Source: Roseibaca sp. Y0-43
GTDB lineage: Bacteria > Pseudomonadota > Alphaproteobacteria > Rhodobacterales > Rhodobacteraceae
Direction: 5' to 3'
NCBI RefSeq assembly: GCF_020667835.1
Contig: NZ_JAFMPR010000007.1
Location: forward strand, 62,001 to 126,000
Length of the DNA: 64,000 nt
The translations under genes and the position numbers were made by a program. Position 1 is the first letter of the stretch; each line of letters opens with the position of its first letter. The notes below the pieces were generated by a model. That model ran no database searches, was not told the DNA's origin, and worked only from the letters and a program-made list of their open reading frames with translations. Positions 26,049-35,512 of this stretch are shown piece by piece.

Positions 26049-26627
26049 ATGTCAACGGTGGATGATGTCATTTCCTTCTGGGTGGATGAAGTCGGGCCAG
26101 AAGGTTGGTATGCGCAAGACGACGCGCTGGATGCCAAGATCCGCGAGCGTTACATGGCGCTGTGGGAAAAGGCCCGCGCGGGGCGGCTGTGCAACTGGGC
26201 GTCCTGCCCCAAAGGCTGCCTTGCCTATCTGATCGTGACCGACCAGTTCCCGCGCAACATGTTCCGCAACGACCCGCGGGCCTTTGCCACCGATGCGCTG
26301 GCGCGCAAATGCGCGGCGCGGGCGTGCCACCTGCGCTTCGACGGGCAGATCGCCGAACCTGCGCGGCAATTTTTCTACCTGCCGCTGATGCATTCCGAAA
26401 GCATCATGGACCAGGATCGCGCCGTGCGCATGTTCCTGTTGCGGATGCCCGAAACCGGGGCCAGCAACCTGCTTCACGCGCGTGCACACCGCGCGGTCAT
26501 CCGCGAATTCGGGCGCTTCCCCTACCGAAACAGCGCGCTTGGGCGCGAAACCACCTCTGCCGAGCAATCCTTCCTCAGCGATGGCGGCTATGGGCTGGCC
26601 GTGCGCCGTTTGCAACAAGCCGCCTGA
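26049..26627 (+). CDS. DUF924 family protein
   Basis: The ATG at 26049 gives 192 residues (MSTVDDVISFWVDEVGP). The upstream open frame overlaps the MFS gene and is not family-like. DUF924 marks are FWVDEVGPEGWYAQDDALD, IVTDQFPRNMFR, and FFYLPLMHSESIMDQ. The fold is an all-helical TPR-like one. The molecular role is not established. The gene is followed by a terminator. Confidence 0.9.
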   Translation: MSTVDDVISFWVDEVGPEGWYAQDDALDAKIRERYMALWEKARAGRLCNWASCPKGCLAYLIVTDQFPRNMFRNDPRAFATDALARKCAARACHLRFDGQIAEPARQFFYLPLMHSESIMDQDRAVRMFLLRMPETGASNLLHARAHRAVIREFGRFPYRNSALGRETTSAEQSFLSDGGYGLAVRRLQQAA

Positions 26628-26652
26628 GCGGCCCGCACAGCCCCAGCCATGC

Positions 26653-26672
26653 AACCCGGTCATGGCCGGGTT
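26653..26672 (+). terminator. Terminator after the DUF924 gene
   Basis: AACCCGG and CCGGGTT form a 7-bp stem with a six-base loop. Only three Ts (26671-26673) close it before a C run, so it may be weak. Confidence 0.6.
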
Positions 26673-26753
26673 TCCCCCTTTGCGTTGCGGTAAGGTGAAA
26701 ATTGGTTTAATGCCAAACTAATTTCGCGCATCGCTTCAGGAGGAGAAACCGGC

Positions 26754-28148
26754 ATGGCGGCAAAGGCTTTCGACACAGTTGTAATCGGGGCTGGCCCCGG
26801 CGGGTATGTCGCGGCAATCCGTGCCGCACAGCTTGGCCAATCTGTCGCGATCGTCGAGCGTGAGCACCTGGGCGGCATCTGCCTGAACTGGGGCTGCATC
26901 CCGACCAAGGCCATGCTGCGCAGCGCCGAAGTGTTCCACCTGATGCACCGCGCCAAGGAATTCGGGCTCAGCGCCTCGGGGATCGGCTACGATCTGGACG
27001 CGGTCGTGAAGCGTTCGCGCGGCGTGGCCGGGCAATTGTCGGGCGGTGTCGGGCACCTGCTGAAGAAGAACAAGGTCACGGTCATCATGGGCAGCGCCAA
27101 GCTGGCCGGGAAGGGCCGTGTCGCCGTCACCACCGACAAGGGCAGCGAAGAACTGACGGCGAAGAACATCATCCTTGCCACCGGCGCGCGCGCCCGCGAA
27201 TTGCCGGGGCTGGAAGCCGATGGCGATCTGGTCTGGACCTATAAACACGCGCTGACGCCCAAGCGGATGCCGAAAAAGCTTCTGGTCATCGGGTCGGGCG
27301 CGATCGGGATCGAGTTTGCAAGCTTCTTCAACACGCTCGGCGCGGATGTGACCGTGGTCGAGGTGCAGGACCGCATCCTGCCCGTGGAAGATGCCGAAAT
27401 CAGTGCCTTTGCCAAGAAGCAATTCACCAAGCAAGGCATGACGATCATGGAAAAGGCCATGGTCAAGAAGCTGGACCGCAAGGCACCCAAGGTGACGGCG
27501 CATATCGAGCGCGGCGGCAAGGTGGAGCAGCACGAATTCGACACGGTTATTTCCGCCGTGGGCATCGTGGCCAATACCGAGAACCTTGGGCTGGAAGAGC
27601 TGGGTGCCAAGATCGACCGCTCTTTCGTCGTGACCGACCAGTATTGCCGCACCGGGGTCGAGGGGCTGTATGTGATCGGCGACGCCACCAACGGCCCTTG
27701 GCTGGCGCATAAGGCGAGCCACGAGGGCGTGATGGTGGCGGAACTGATCGCAGGCGGGCACCCGCACGCGGTGGACCCGTCCAGCATTGCCGGCTGCACC
27801 TATTGCCATCCGCAAATCGCCAGCGTCGGCCTGACAGAGGCCAAGGCGAAAGAGGCGGGCTACGAGGTGAAGGTGGGCCGCTTCCCCTTTATCGGCAACG
27901 GCAAGGCGATTGCGCTGGGCGAGCCGGAAGGCATGATAAAGACCGTGTTCGACGCGAAAACGGGCGAGCTGCTGGGCGCGCATATGGTCGGCGCGGAAGT
28001 GACCGAGTTGATCCAGGGCTACGTTGTGGGCCGCCAGTTGGAAACCACCGAAGAAGACCTTATGGCGACCGTCTTCCCGCACCCGACGCTGTCCGAGATG
28101 ATGCACGAATCGGTGCTCGATGCCTATGGCCGCGCGATCCATTTCTAG
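26754..28148 (+). CDS. lpdA: Dihydrolipoyl dehydrogenase
   Basis: This 464-residue flavoprotein has the FAD site VVIGAGPGGYVAAIRAAQLG, the redox disulfide Cys43/Cys48 in GGICLNWGCIP, and the C-terminal base His443/Glu448 in HPTLSE. A strong AGGAGGAG ribosome site precedes it. It regenerates lipoamide in 2-oxoacid dehydrogenase or glycine-cleavage complexes. No E1 or E2 genes are adjacent, so the complex it serves is encoded elsewhere; it may be a second, stand-alone copy. Confidence 0.95.
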   Translation: MAAKAFDTVVIGAGPGGYVAAIRAAQLGQSVAIVEREHLGGICLNWGCIPTKAMLRSAEVFHLMHRAKEFGLSASGIGYDLDAVVKRSRGVAGQLSGGVGHLLKKNKVTVIMGSAKLAGKGRVAVTTDKGSEELTAKNIILATGARARELPGLEADGDLVWTYKHALTPKRMPKKLLVIGSGAIGIEFASFFNTLGADVTVVEVQDRILPVEDAEISAFAKKQFTKQGMTIMEKAMVKKLDRKAPKVTAHIERGGKVEQHEFDTVISAVGIVANTENLGLEELGAKIDRSFVVTDQYCRTGVEGLYVIGDATNGPWLAHKASHEGVMVAELIAGGHPHAVDPSSIAGCTYCHPQIASVGLTEAKAKEAGYEVKVGRFPFIGNGKAIALGEPEGMIKTVFDAKTGELLGAHMVGAEVTELIQGYVVGRQLETTEEDLMATVFPHPTLSEMMHESVLDAYGRAIHF

Positions 28149-28192
28149 GGTCTGACCAAATTGCGCGGCCTTGCGGCCGCACGCCTATGTCC

Positions 28193-28219
28193 AAAGCCCG
28201 CGGCGTTGCCGCGGGCTTT
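28193..28219 (+). terminator. Terminator after lpdA
   Basis: AAAGCCCGCGGC and GCCGCGGGCTTT form a perfect 12-bp stem with a three-base loop, 44 bases behind lpdA. The T tract is short (TTTG). Confidence 0.8.
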
Positions 28220-28320
28220 GCGGTTTGACCGTTGCACCTTTGGGCCGCCCGATATGCTGTCTGCCCGGTATGCGATGTCGGTGGTTGACGCGCGGGCGCG
28301 GGCGGGGTCTTGATGCGCGC

Positions 28321-29487
28321 ATGTCCGATTTGCGCCCTTCCTTGCCGCTTTCGCTTGTCCTTTGGCTGGCGGGGCTTGGGGCTGCGGCGCAATATGGCAA
28401 GATCAGCGTCATTTTCGACCGGCTGCCACAGGTTTATCCGCAAGCCGGGGCTGCTTTGGGCTGGACCGTGTCGATGGTCGGCGTCATCGGCATTGCCTTG
28501 GGCCTTGTTGCGGGCATTCTGGCCGCGCGCATCGGGTTGCGGCGCGCGCTGCTGGCGGGGCTGTGGGCGGGTGCGGCGGTGTCATTGCTGCAAGCGAGCT
28601 TTCCGCCCCTGCCGGTATTCCTGGCGCTGCGCGTGGTCGAAGGCGTGTCGCATCTGGCGCTGGTCGTCGTCATCCCGACGCTGATCGCGCAATTGTCCAC
28701 CGACCGTCTGCGCCCCTTGATGTTGACGGTCTGGGGCACGTTTTTCGGCGTGGCGTTTGCGATCCTTGTCTTTGCAGGTCTGCCCTTGGTGGACCGTTTC
28801 GGGATGTCGGCGCTTTTCGTGGCCCATGCGGTCTATATGGCGGGTTTTGCCATGGTTCTGCACGCATGGGTGCCGCGCGACCGGGCAGGGGAGGGCCAGA
28901 TGCCGGGGTTGGCGGCGCTCGGGCGCGATCATCTGCGCATCTACCGCTCTGCCCATATCAGCGCGCCGGCTTGGGGGTGGTTGTTCTACACGTTCTGTTT
29001 CGTCAGCTTCCTGACGCTAGTGCCTCCGTTCCTGCCCGAGGCCCAACGCGTCTGGGTCGTGGGGGCCATGCCCTTGGTCAGTATCGCGTCATCGCTGGTG
29101 CTGGGGGTGCAACTGCTGCGCGTGACCAGCCCGATTGGCGTTGTGGTGCTGGGCTTTGGGCTGAGCGCCGCTTGCGCGCTGGCTCTGCTGGCCGCGCCCG
29201 GAAATGCCGTTTTGTGCCTGACCTTTGCTTCCGCCTTGGGCTTGGTGCAGGGCGCGAGTTTCGCGGCTGTTCCGCAACTGAACACCGCGCCCGACAGCCG
29301 CGCCATGGCCAATGGCGGCATGGCGCAGATGGGCAATATCGGCAACACGCTGGGCACGCCGATGATTGCCTGGGCCATCACCTTTGGCGGTCATGCCGCG
29401 ATGATGCTGGCATTGGCCGCAGCCCTGATCGCGGGCTGCCTTGTGCATCTGTGGCTGGCGCATCTGCGCCGGCAGGGCGGTTATTGA
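28321..29487 (+). CDS. MFS transporter
   Basis: The ATG at 28321 gives 388 residues (MSDLRPSLPLSLVLWLAG); upstream codons run through the lpdA terminator and are excluded. About twelve hydrophobic segments are seen, with GIALGLVAGILAARIGLRRA as the loop-2 motif. It belongs to the general MFS efflux/uptake type without a readable substrate. Its last 7 bases overlap the end of the convergent VWA gene. Confidence 0.85.
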   Translation: MSDLRPSLPLSLVLWLAGLGAAAQYGKISVIFDRLPQVYPQAGAALGWTVSMVGVIGIALGLVAGILAARIGLRRALLAGLWAGAAVSLLQASFPPLPVFLALRVVEGVSHLALVVVIPTLIAQLSTDRLRPLMLTVWGTFFGVAFAILVFAGLPLVDRFGMSALFVAHAVYMAGFAMVLHAWVPRDRAGEGQMPGLAALGRDHLRIYRSAHISAPAWGWLFYTFCFVSFLTLVPPFLPEAQRVWVVGAMPLVSIASSLVLGVQLLRVTSPIGVVVLGFGLSAACALALLAAPGNAVLCLTFASALGLVQGASFAAVPQLNTAPDSRAMANGGMAQMGNIGNTLGTPMIAWAITFGGHAAMMLALAAALIAGCLVHLWLAHLRRQGGY

Positions 29488-31175
29488 ACCGTCAGGCTTT
29501 GGCTGGCCATGATCCGCCCGTCGCGCCCTGTTGCGATATAGCGCAGCTCGTAGGTGCCGGGCGTATCGGGCAGGGTGATCTGCGTGGGGCTGCCGCCCTC
29601 GACATAGGCATAGGTGACATAGCCCACCGCCCCGTCACCGGGTGTGGCGATGGTCAGGTAATCGCCCGCGTAGCCCGGCCCTTGCCACGCCACATCCATC
29701 ACCGACCCCGCCGTGCCGGATGCAGGCGCGTCAAGCGTGGTCGGTATATCCGTGAGCGTGATCGGAATGCTGGCAAAGACGCTTGTATCTTGTCCGGTGA
29801 TGTAGCGGATCAGGTAATCGCCCGGTTCCAGCGGCAGGGTCAGCGGCAGCGGGTTGCCATCGACCACGTAAGAGAAGGTGCGGTAATCGGACGGCTCTGC
29901 ACCGGGGCGGGCGACGTCGATGTAATCCTCGGCAAACCCGCCGCCCTGCCACGCCACCATGATCGTTTCGCCAATCGCTGCCGTGGCGGGCGCGCTCAGC
30001 GCCTCTTGCTGCGGGGTGACGGTGACGGAGCGCTCTGCCAGAACCTGCGCGCCATCGGCCATGACATAGCGGATGACATACTCGCCCGGTTGCGCGGGCA
30101 GGCGCAGCGTGGCGGGGGTGCCATCCATCGTGTTTACGAAGGTCTGGTAGTCCTGCGCACCGGCACCCGGTGCGGCGGTGTCTAGATAGTCGCCCTCGCC
30201 ATTCGGGCCGGTCCAGTCCACCATGATCGTGCTGCCCGCGGGGCCGCTGGCCACCGCATCGAGCGTGGCCGGGGGCAAGGCTTGGCTGAACACCACTTCG
30301 ACCGCCAGATCGCCCGCGTCAGAGAGGGTGAAGGGCTGGCGGATCTGCTCTTCGCCCTCGATCCAATAGGCCTGAAGGGTGTAATCGCCGGAGGCAAGCA
30401 CGGCCATGGGCGCGTCGCTTTGGGTGGCGTCCATGACGGTCGCGTCCCCTTGCAGCACTTCGAACACCACGCCGTTGGTAATGCCGCGCTTTGTGCTGCC
30501 TTGCTCCAGCACGGCAGAGAAGCGCGCCGACACGAGCACAGGCTCCGGGTCCGGGGTCGCGACCGCGACGCGCGTCAGCGCCTCGGTCAACTCGCTGGCA
30601 TTGGCGGCGGTGGTGAAGGTGCCGCCGGTTTCCTGCGCCATGCATTGCATCTGCGCCAGTGCCGCCGGATCGGTCACGTCAAAGCCCACGACATGCGCGG
30701 TGAAATTCACGCCCGCTTCTTCCAACGCGCGGGCCGCAGCGCAGGGGTCGGGGTGGCAAGTCTCTATCCCGTCCGACACTAGGATCACGGTCGCGGCCTG
30801 TTCGGTATGGCGCAGCGCCTGCGCGGCGGCGATGACGGCATCGGTCATCGGTGTGCGCCCGCGCGGGTTTATGCCCGCGACCGCTTGCCGGATCGCGCCC
30901 AGCGTATCCGGCCCCGGCGTGACGACGGTTTCAATGTCGGTGCAGTCGCCGCGCGTGCGGTGGCCGTAGACCGTCAGCCCAAGGTTCTGCCCCGCCGGAA
31001 ACTGGTCCAGCAGCCCAGCCACCACGTCACGCGCGATGGTGATCTTGTTCACCCCGTCGATCTGGCCCCACATCGACCCGGACCCGTCCAGCACAAGAAT
31101 GGTGTTGGTTTGGTCCTGCGCCGCAAGCGGCAATGGCAGGCTAAGGGCAAGGCACAGGGCTAGGGGCAAGCGCAT
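29481..31175 (-). CDS. Secreted von Willebrand factor A domain protein with three C-terminal repeats
   Basis: This 564-residue protein has a Sec signal peptide (1-20). The VWA domain at about 24-205 has the metal-ion site DGSGS at 30-34. Residues from about 215 to 300 form a beta-rich domain. The C-terminus holds three tandem repeats starting at residues 305, 393 and 481, each 84-88 residues. Each repeat has a LxAxAxGxAG-like start, a VxWxGPxxxGDY core and a PGxYxxRY end. It is probably a periplasmic or surface-exposed binding protein. The gene is monocistronic and its end overlaps the convergent MFS gene. Confidence 0.88.
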   Translation of the reverse strand: MRLPLALCLALSLPLPLAAQDQTNTILVLDGSGSMWGQIDGVNKITIARDVVAGLLDQFPAGQNLGLTVYGHRTRGDCTDIETVVTPGPDTLGAIRQAVAGINPRGRTPMTDAVIAAAQALRHTEQAATVILVSDGIETCHPDPCAAARALEEAGVNFTAHVVGFDVTDPAALAQMQCMAQETGGTFTTAANASELTEALTRVAVATPDPEPVLVSARFSAVLEQGSTKRGITNGVVFEVLQGDATVMDATQSDAPMAVLASGDYTLQAYWIEGEEQIRQPFTLSDAGDLAVEVVFSQALPPATLDAVASGPAGSTIMVDWTGPNGEGDYLDTAAPGAGAQDYQTFVNTMDGTPATLRLPAQPGEYVIRYVMADGAQVLAERSVTVTPQQEALSAPATAAIGETIMVAWQGGGFAEDYIDVARPGAEPSDYRTFSYVVDGNPLPLTLPLEPGDYLIRYITGQDTSVFASIPITLTDIPTTLDAPASGTAGSVMDVAWQGPGYAGDYLTIATPGDGAVGYVTYAYVEGGSPTQITLPDTPGTYELRYIATGRDGRIMASQSLTVQ

Positions 31176-31241
31176 GAAAATGGCTCCATCGGCAAAGGTC
31201 TTGGGCCAGTAAGCCCCAAGATGTGCCGAAGTGCCAGTGTT

Positions 31242-31601
31242 TTAGCGCACCACTTGCCCGCCGGACAATTGCCAGTCATGCAGCGTGCCAAGGTTGTAGA
31301 CCTCGGCAAAGCCATTGGCGCGCATAACATCCGCCGCGCGCCCCGACCGCGCGCCAGAGGCACAATAGAGCGCCACCGCCTTCGACGGGTCCAGCTTGCG
31401 GTTGAAATGGCCGCTTTTGGGGTCGGTTTGTGCGCCGATCTGGCCCAGCGGGATATGCAAGGCACCCTTGGCCTTGCCAGACTGGCGCAATTCGCCCGCC
31501 TCGCGCACGTCGATCAGCGTCAGCGTGCCATCCTTGACACGTGCAATCGCTTCGGACGGGTTGATACGGGCCGAAGAGGATTTGGACAGAAATCCGAACA
31601 T
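31242..31601 (-). CDS. Rhodanese-like domain protein
   Basis: This 119-residue single-domain rhodanese has LTLIDVREAGELRQSG, ALHIPLGQI, and active-site Cys80 in ALYCASGARS followed by RAADVMRANGF. The active loop CASGAR is of the sulfurtransferase type. It would move a sulfane sulfur in the cytoplasm; the acceptor is unknown. It is transcribed away from uvrA. Confidence 0.9.
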   Translation of the reverse strand: MFGFLSKSSSARINPSEAIARVKDGTLTLIDVREAGELRQSGKAKGALHIPLGQIGAQTDPKSGHFNRKLDPSKAVALYCASGARSGRAADVMRANGFAEVYNLGTLHDWQLSGGQVVR

Positions 31602-31737
31602 GGGAACAGCCTTTCAAGCAGTCGTTGCCCTTAAAATGGCGGGCTTGCGGTATTTTGCAAGTCTTAAATTCATTTATTTGAATATTAATCGTGCCGGGCT
31701 GCGCCCTGCTGCAAGAATTCGCATCTTCACCGTATTT

Positions 31738-31752
31738 GTTTACGTTTCGTTC
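31738..31752 (+). promoter_or_regulatory. Near-consensus LexA (SOS) box before uvrA
   Basis: GTTT-N7-GTTC lies 68 bases before the uvrA start. The alphaproteobacterial LexA box is GTTC-N7-GTTC, and uvrA is a known SOS gene in Rhodobacter-type bacteria, so one mismatch in the left half still makes this a reasonable operator. Confidence 0.5.
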
Positions 31753-31819
31753 ACAGTTTTCGATTGGAGACTCATCCATGGACCGCTATCTTGCCGCGTG
31801 AAGCGCGAAAGGGGTGGCC

Positions 31820-34672
31820 ATGGCCGAGCAGAAATTCATCGAGGTGCGCGGCGCACGCGAGCACAATCTGAAGAATATCGACGTCGATCTGCCCCGCGAC
31901 CAGCTTGTCGTCATCACCGGGCTGTCGGGGTCGGGCAAGTCGTCGCTGGCGTTCGATACCATCTATGCCGAAGGCCAGCGCCGCTATGTCGAAAGCCTGT
32001 CGGCCTATGCGCGCCAGTTCCTTGACATGATGCAAAAGCCCGACATGGACCATATCTCTGGCCTGTCGCCCGCGATCAGCATTGAACAGAAGACGACCAG
32101 CAAGAACCCGCGTTCGACCGTGGGCACCGTGACCGAGATTTACGACTACCTGCGCCTGCTCTTTGCCCGCGCGGGCACGCCCTACAGCCCGGCGACCGGC
32201 CTGCCGATCGAAGCGCAGCAGGTGCAAGACATGGTCGACCGCGTGATGGCGTTGGAAGAGGGCACGCGCGCCTATCTGCTGGCCCCGATCGTGCGCGACC
32301 GCAAGGGTGAATACCGCAAGGAATTTCTGGAACTGCGCAAGCAGGGCTTCCAGCGCGTGAAGGTGGACGGGCAATTCTACGAGCTGGACGAGCCGCCGAC
32401 GCTGGACAAGAAATTCCGCCATGACATCGACGTGGTGGTCGACCGTATCGTCGTGCGCGAGGGGATCGAGACGCGGCTGGCGGATTCGTTCCGCACGGCG
32501 CTGGACTTGGCCGATGGCATCGCGGTGCTGGAGGAAGCGAAAGAGGACGGCACGCGGATCACCTTTTCCGAGAAATTCGCCTGCCCGGTCAGTGGCTTCA
32601 CGATCTCGGAAATCGAGCCACGGCTCTTTTCCTTCAACGCGCCCACGGGCGCGTGCCCCGATTGCGACGGGTTAGGGGTGGAACTGTTCTTCGACGAACG
32701 CCTTGTCGTGCCCGACCACGCGCTGAAGCTGTATGACGGGGCCATCGCGCCATGGCGCAAGGGCAAGTCGCCCTATTTCCTGCAAACCATCGAGTCGCTT
32801 GCCGCGCATTACGAGTTTGATGCGAAAGCACCATGGAAAGACCTGCCCGCGCATGTGAAGCAGGTGCTTCTTTACGGCTCTGGCGGCGAAGAACTGCCGT
32901 TCCGCTACGACGAAGGCGGCCGCGTCTACAACGTGACCCGCGCCTTCGAGGGTGTCATCCCGAACATGGAACGCCGCTACCGCGAAACCGACAGCGCCTG
33001 GGTGCGCGAGGATTTCGAGCAATACCAGAACAACCGCGCCTGCGGGGCGTGCGGCGGCCACCGTCTGCGGCCAGAGGCGCTGGCGGTCAAGATCGGCGGC
33101 CTGCATATCGGGCAGGTCACGGAGATGGCGATCAAGGACGCGCTCGACTGGGTGCAGACCGTGCCCGACGCGCTGAGCAAGCAGAAGAATGAAATCGCCC
33201 GCGCGATCCTGAAGGAAATCCGCGAACGCTTGGGCTTTCTGGTCAATGTGGGGCTGGATTACCTGACGCTGGGGCGGCACGCGGGCACGCTGTCTGGTGG
33301 CGAAAGCCAGCGTATCCGTCTGGCCAGCCAGATCGGAAGCGGGCTGACCGGGGTGCTCTATGTGCTGGACGAACCCAGCATCGGCCTGCACCAGCGCGAC
33401 AATGACCGCCTGCTGGTCACGCTGCGCAACCTGCGCGACCAGGGCAATACCGTGATCGTGGTCGAGCATGACGAGGAAGCCATCCGCACCGCCGACTACG
33501 TGCTGGATATTGGCCCCGGCGCGGGTGTCCATGGTGGGCAGGTCGTGGCCAAGGGCACGCCCGAGCAAATCATGGCCGATCCGGCCAGCGTGACCGGCCA
33601 ATACCTGACCGGCACGCGCGAAATTGCGGTGCCCAAGACCCGCCGCAAGGGCAATGGCAAGAAGCTGAAAGTGGTGAAGGCCAGCGGCAACAACCTGCGC
33701 GATGTGACGGTCGATTTCCCGCTGGGCAAGTTCGTCTGCGTCACCGGCGTGTCGGGCGGCGGCAAATCCACCCTGACGATTGAAACGCTGTTCAAGACCG
33801 CGTCGATGCGCCTAAACGGCGCGCGCCAGACGCCCGCGCCCTGCGAGACGATCAAGGGGTTGGAGCAGCTCGACAAGGTCATCGACATCGACCAGCGCCC
33901 CATCGGGCGCACGCCGCGCTCAAACCCCGCGACCTATACCGGCGCCTTCGGTCCGATCCGCGACTGGTTCGCGGGCCTGCCAGAGGCGCGCGCGCGCGGG
34001 TATAAACCGGGGCGCTTCAGCTTCAACGTGAAGGGCGGGCGCTGCGAGGCCTGTCAGGGCGACGGGGTCTTGAAGATCGAGATGAATTTCCTGCCCGATG
34101 TCTATGTCACTTGCGAGACCTGCAAGGGCAAACGCTACAACCGCGAAACGCTGGAAGTGCTGTTCAAGGGCAAATCCATCGCCGACGTGCTGGACATGAC
34201 CGTGGAAGAGGCCCAGGGCTTTTTCGAGGCGGTGCCGTCCATCCGCGAGAAGATGGATGCGCTGATGCGCGTGGGTCTGGGTTATATCAAGGTTGGCCAG
34301 CAGGCGACGACGCTTTCGGGCGGCGAGGCGCAGCGCGTGAAACTGTCGAAGGAACTGGCGCGGCGCTCGACCGGGCGGACGCTGTATATTCTGGACGAGC
34401 CGACCACCGGCCTGCATTTCGAGGATGTGCGCAAGCTTTTGGACGTGCTGCATGAATTGGTGGATCAGGGGAATACGGTCGTCGTGATCGAGCATAATCT
34501 GGACGTGGTGAAAACCGCCGACTGGATCATCGACATCGGGCCAGAGGGCGGCGATGGCGGGGGGCAGGTGGTGGCGACCGGCACGCCAGAGGAGGTGGCC
34601 AAGGTCGAAGCCAGCCATACCGGGCGCTATTTGGCACCGCTATTGAAGCCGAAGCGAGTGGCAGCGGAATAG
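31820..34672 (+). CDS. uvrA: Excinuclease ABC subunit A (UvrA)
   Basis: The product is 950 residues from the ATG at 31820, which has AAAGGGG five bases upstream; an in-frame GTG at 31814 would fall inside that ribosome site. There are two ABC ATPase modules. The first Walker A is [14 protein letters not shown] and the second [13 protein letters not shown], with signature [14 protein letters not shown] in the first and [14 protein letters not shown] in the second. Zinc modules are seen as CPVSG with CPDC, and CEAC with CETC. UvrA finds DNA lesions with UvrB in nucleotide excision repair. A candidate SOS box lies upstream. Confidence 0.98.
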   Translation: MAEQKFIEVRGAREHNLKNIDVDLPRDQLVVITGLSGSGKSSLAFDTIYAEGQRRYVESLSAYARQFLDMMQKPDMDHISGLSPAISIEQKTTSKNPRSTVGTVTEIYDYLRLLFARAGTPYSPATGLPIEAQQVQDMVDRVMALEEGTRAYLLAPIVRDRKGEYRKEFLELRKQGFQRVKVDGQFYELDEPPTLDKKFRHDIDVVVDRIVVREGIETRLADSFRTALDLADGIAVLEEAKEDGTRITFSEKFACPVSGFTISEIEPRLFSFNAPTGACPDCDGLGVELFFDERLVVPDHALKLYDGAIAPWRKGKSPYFLQTIESLAAHYEFDAKAPWKDLPAHVKQVLLYGSGGEELPFRYDEGGRVYNVTRAFEGVIPNMERRYRETDSAWVREDFEQYQNNRACGACGGHRLRPEALAVKIGGLHIGQVTEMAIKDALDWVQTVPDALSKQKNEIARAILKEIRERLGFLVNVGLDYLTLGRHAGTLSGGESQRIRLASQIGSGLTGVLYVLDEPSIGLHQRDNDRLLVTLRNLRDQGNTVIVVEHDEEAIRTADYVLDIGPGAGVHGGQVVAKGTPEQIMADPASVTGQYLTGTREIAVPKTRRKGNGKKLKVVKASGNNLRDVTVDFPLGKFVCVTGVSGGGKSTLTIETLFKTASMRLNGARQTPAPCETIKGLEQLDKVIDIDQRPIGRTPRSNPATYTGAFGPIRDWFAGLPEARARGYKPGRFSFNVKGGRCEACQGDGVLKIEMNFLPDVYVTCETCKGKRYNRETLEVLFKGKSIADVLDMTVEEAQGFFEAVPSIREKMDALMRVGLGYIKVGQQATTLSGGEAQRVKLSKELARRSTGRTLYILDEPTTGLHFEDVRKLLDVLHELVDQGNTVVVIEHNLDVVKTADWIIDIGPEGGDGGGQVVATGTPEEVAKVEASHTGRYLAPLLKPKRVAAE

Positions 34673-34703
34673 CCCCTGACGCGGGACAAGGGCGAAGCCC
34701 GCA

Positions 34704-34840
34704 GCGTCATCGGCGGGCCGTCCCGCGGCCTGCCGATTGGCTGGTCTGGGCGCACCGTTTTGCCGTTTTTCGGATATGGCCGCCATAAAGCGCTCTGGCT
34801 CGGCGGGTCGGTTCGGCAGTCCCCGGCCCGCCGATGACGC
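34704..34840. repeat. Perfect 16-bp inverted repeat between uvrA and the LOG gene
   Basis: GCGTCATCGGCGGGCC at 34704-34719 is the exact reverse complement of 34825-34840; 105 bases separate the arms. The arms nearly fill the gap between two convergent genes (34673-34847). The interior contains shorter complementary pieces around CTGCCGA. No coding sequence is evident. It may be a bidirectional terminator-like structure or the remains of a small mobile element. Confidence 0.6.
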
Positions 34841-34847
34841 GGCAGGC

Positions 34848-35408
34848 TTACCGTGCCAGCGCCCCCTCCAGCCCCGCCACCACATCCTTCACACTGTCGC
34901 ACAGTGTGAAGAACCCGCGCAGGCTGGCATCGGCAAAGCCTTGGGCGATGATATGATCGACCAGCCCGGCCAAGGGCGTCCAATACCCGCCCGTGTTCAG
35001 AATGTAGATGGGCCGCGCGTGCAGGCCCAACTGCCGCCATGTCAGCACCTCGAAGAACTCGTCCAGCGACCCCGCGCCACCGGGCAGCACCACGATCGCG
35101 TCGGAATTGCTGAACATGACCTTCTTGCGCTCGTGCATCGTCTCGGTCACGACCAGCGTGCCAAGGTCGCGCTTGGCGACTTCGCCCTGCATCAGGTGCG
35201 TCGGGATCACGCCGAAACTGTCGCCGCCCGCGCCAATGCAGGCGCGCGCCACTTCACCCATCAGCCCCACATCGCCCGCGCCATAGACCAGCCGCCAGCC
35301 ATGCGCGGCAATCGCGCGGCCCATGGCCTGCGCATCGGCCACATAGGCCGGATCAACGCCGCCGCGCGCGCCGCAAAAGACACAGATAGAGGGGGTGGTG
35401 GCGGACAT
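34848..35408 (-). CDS. LOG family (TIGR00730) Rossmann-fold nucleotide hydrolase
   Basis: The ATG at 35406-35408 gives 186 residues starting MSATTPSICVFCGARGG; longer starts run into the divergent LysM gene. Motifs are LVYGAGDVGLMGEVA, MHERKKVMF and the family signature PGGAGSLDEFFEVLTWRQLG. The family hydrolyses AMP or cytokinin ribotides to base and ribose-5-phosphate; the bacterial role is often nucleotide turnover. Confidence 0.93.
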   Translation of the reverse strand: MSATTPSICVFCGARGGVDPAYVADAQAMGRAIAAHGWRLVYGAGDVGLMGEVARACIGAGGDSFGVIPTHLMQGEVAKRDLGTLVVTETMHERKKVMFSNSDAIVVLPGGAGSLDEFFEVLTWRQLGLHARPIYILNTGGYWTPLAGLVDHIIAQGFADASLRGFFTLCDSVKDVVAGLEGALAR

Positions 35409-35512
35409 GGAACAACACCTTGTAGCGAATTCTTTTGCCAGCAGGTAACGGGGTTGGTAGGTTTGTGCAAGTTGCGCAAGCGCCGCAGACGGGCTTGCGA
35501 TCGGAGTGACGG

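Noticed and set aside
28362-30185. 607-codon plus-strand frame across the MFS and VWA genes
   Set aside because: It overlaps two well-supported genes in other frames, lacks any family motif and has the Arg/Gly/Ala-rich look of a shadow.
31200-31220. CTTGGG...CCCAAG hairpin behind the rhodanese gene as terminator
   Set aside because: Only a 6-bp stem with a 9-base loop and no T tract on the relevant strand.
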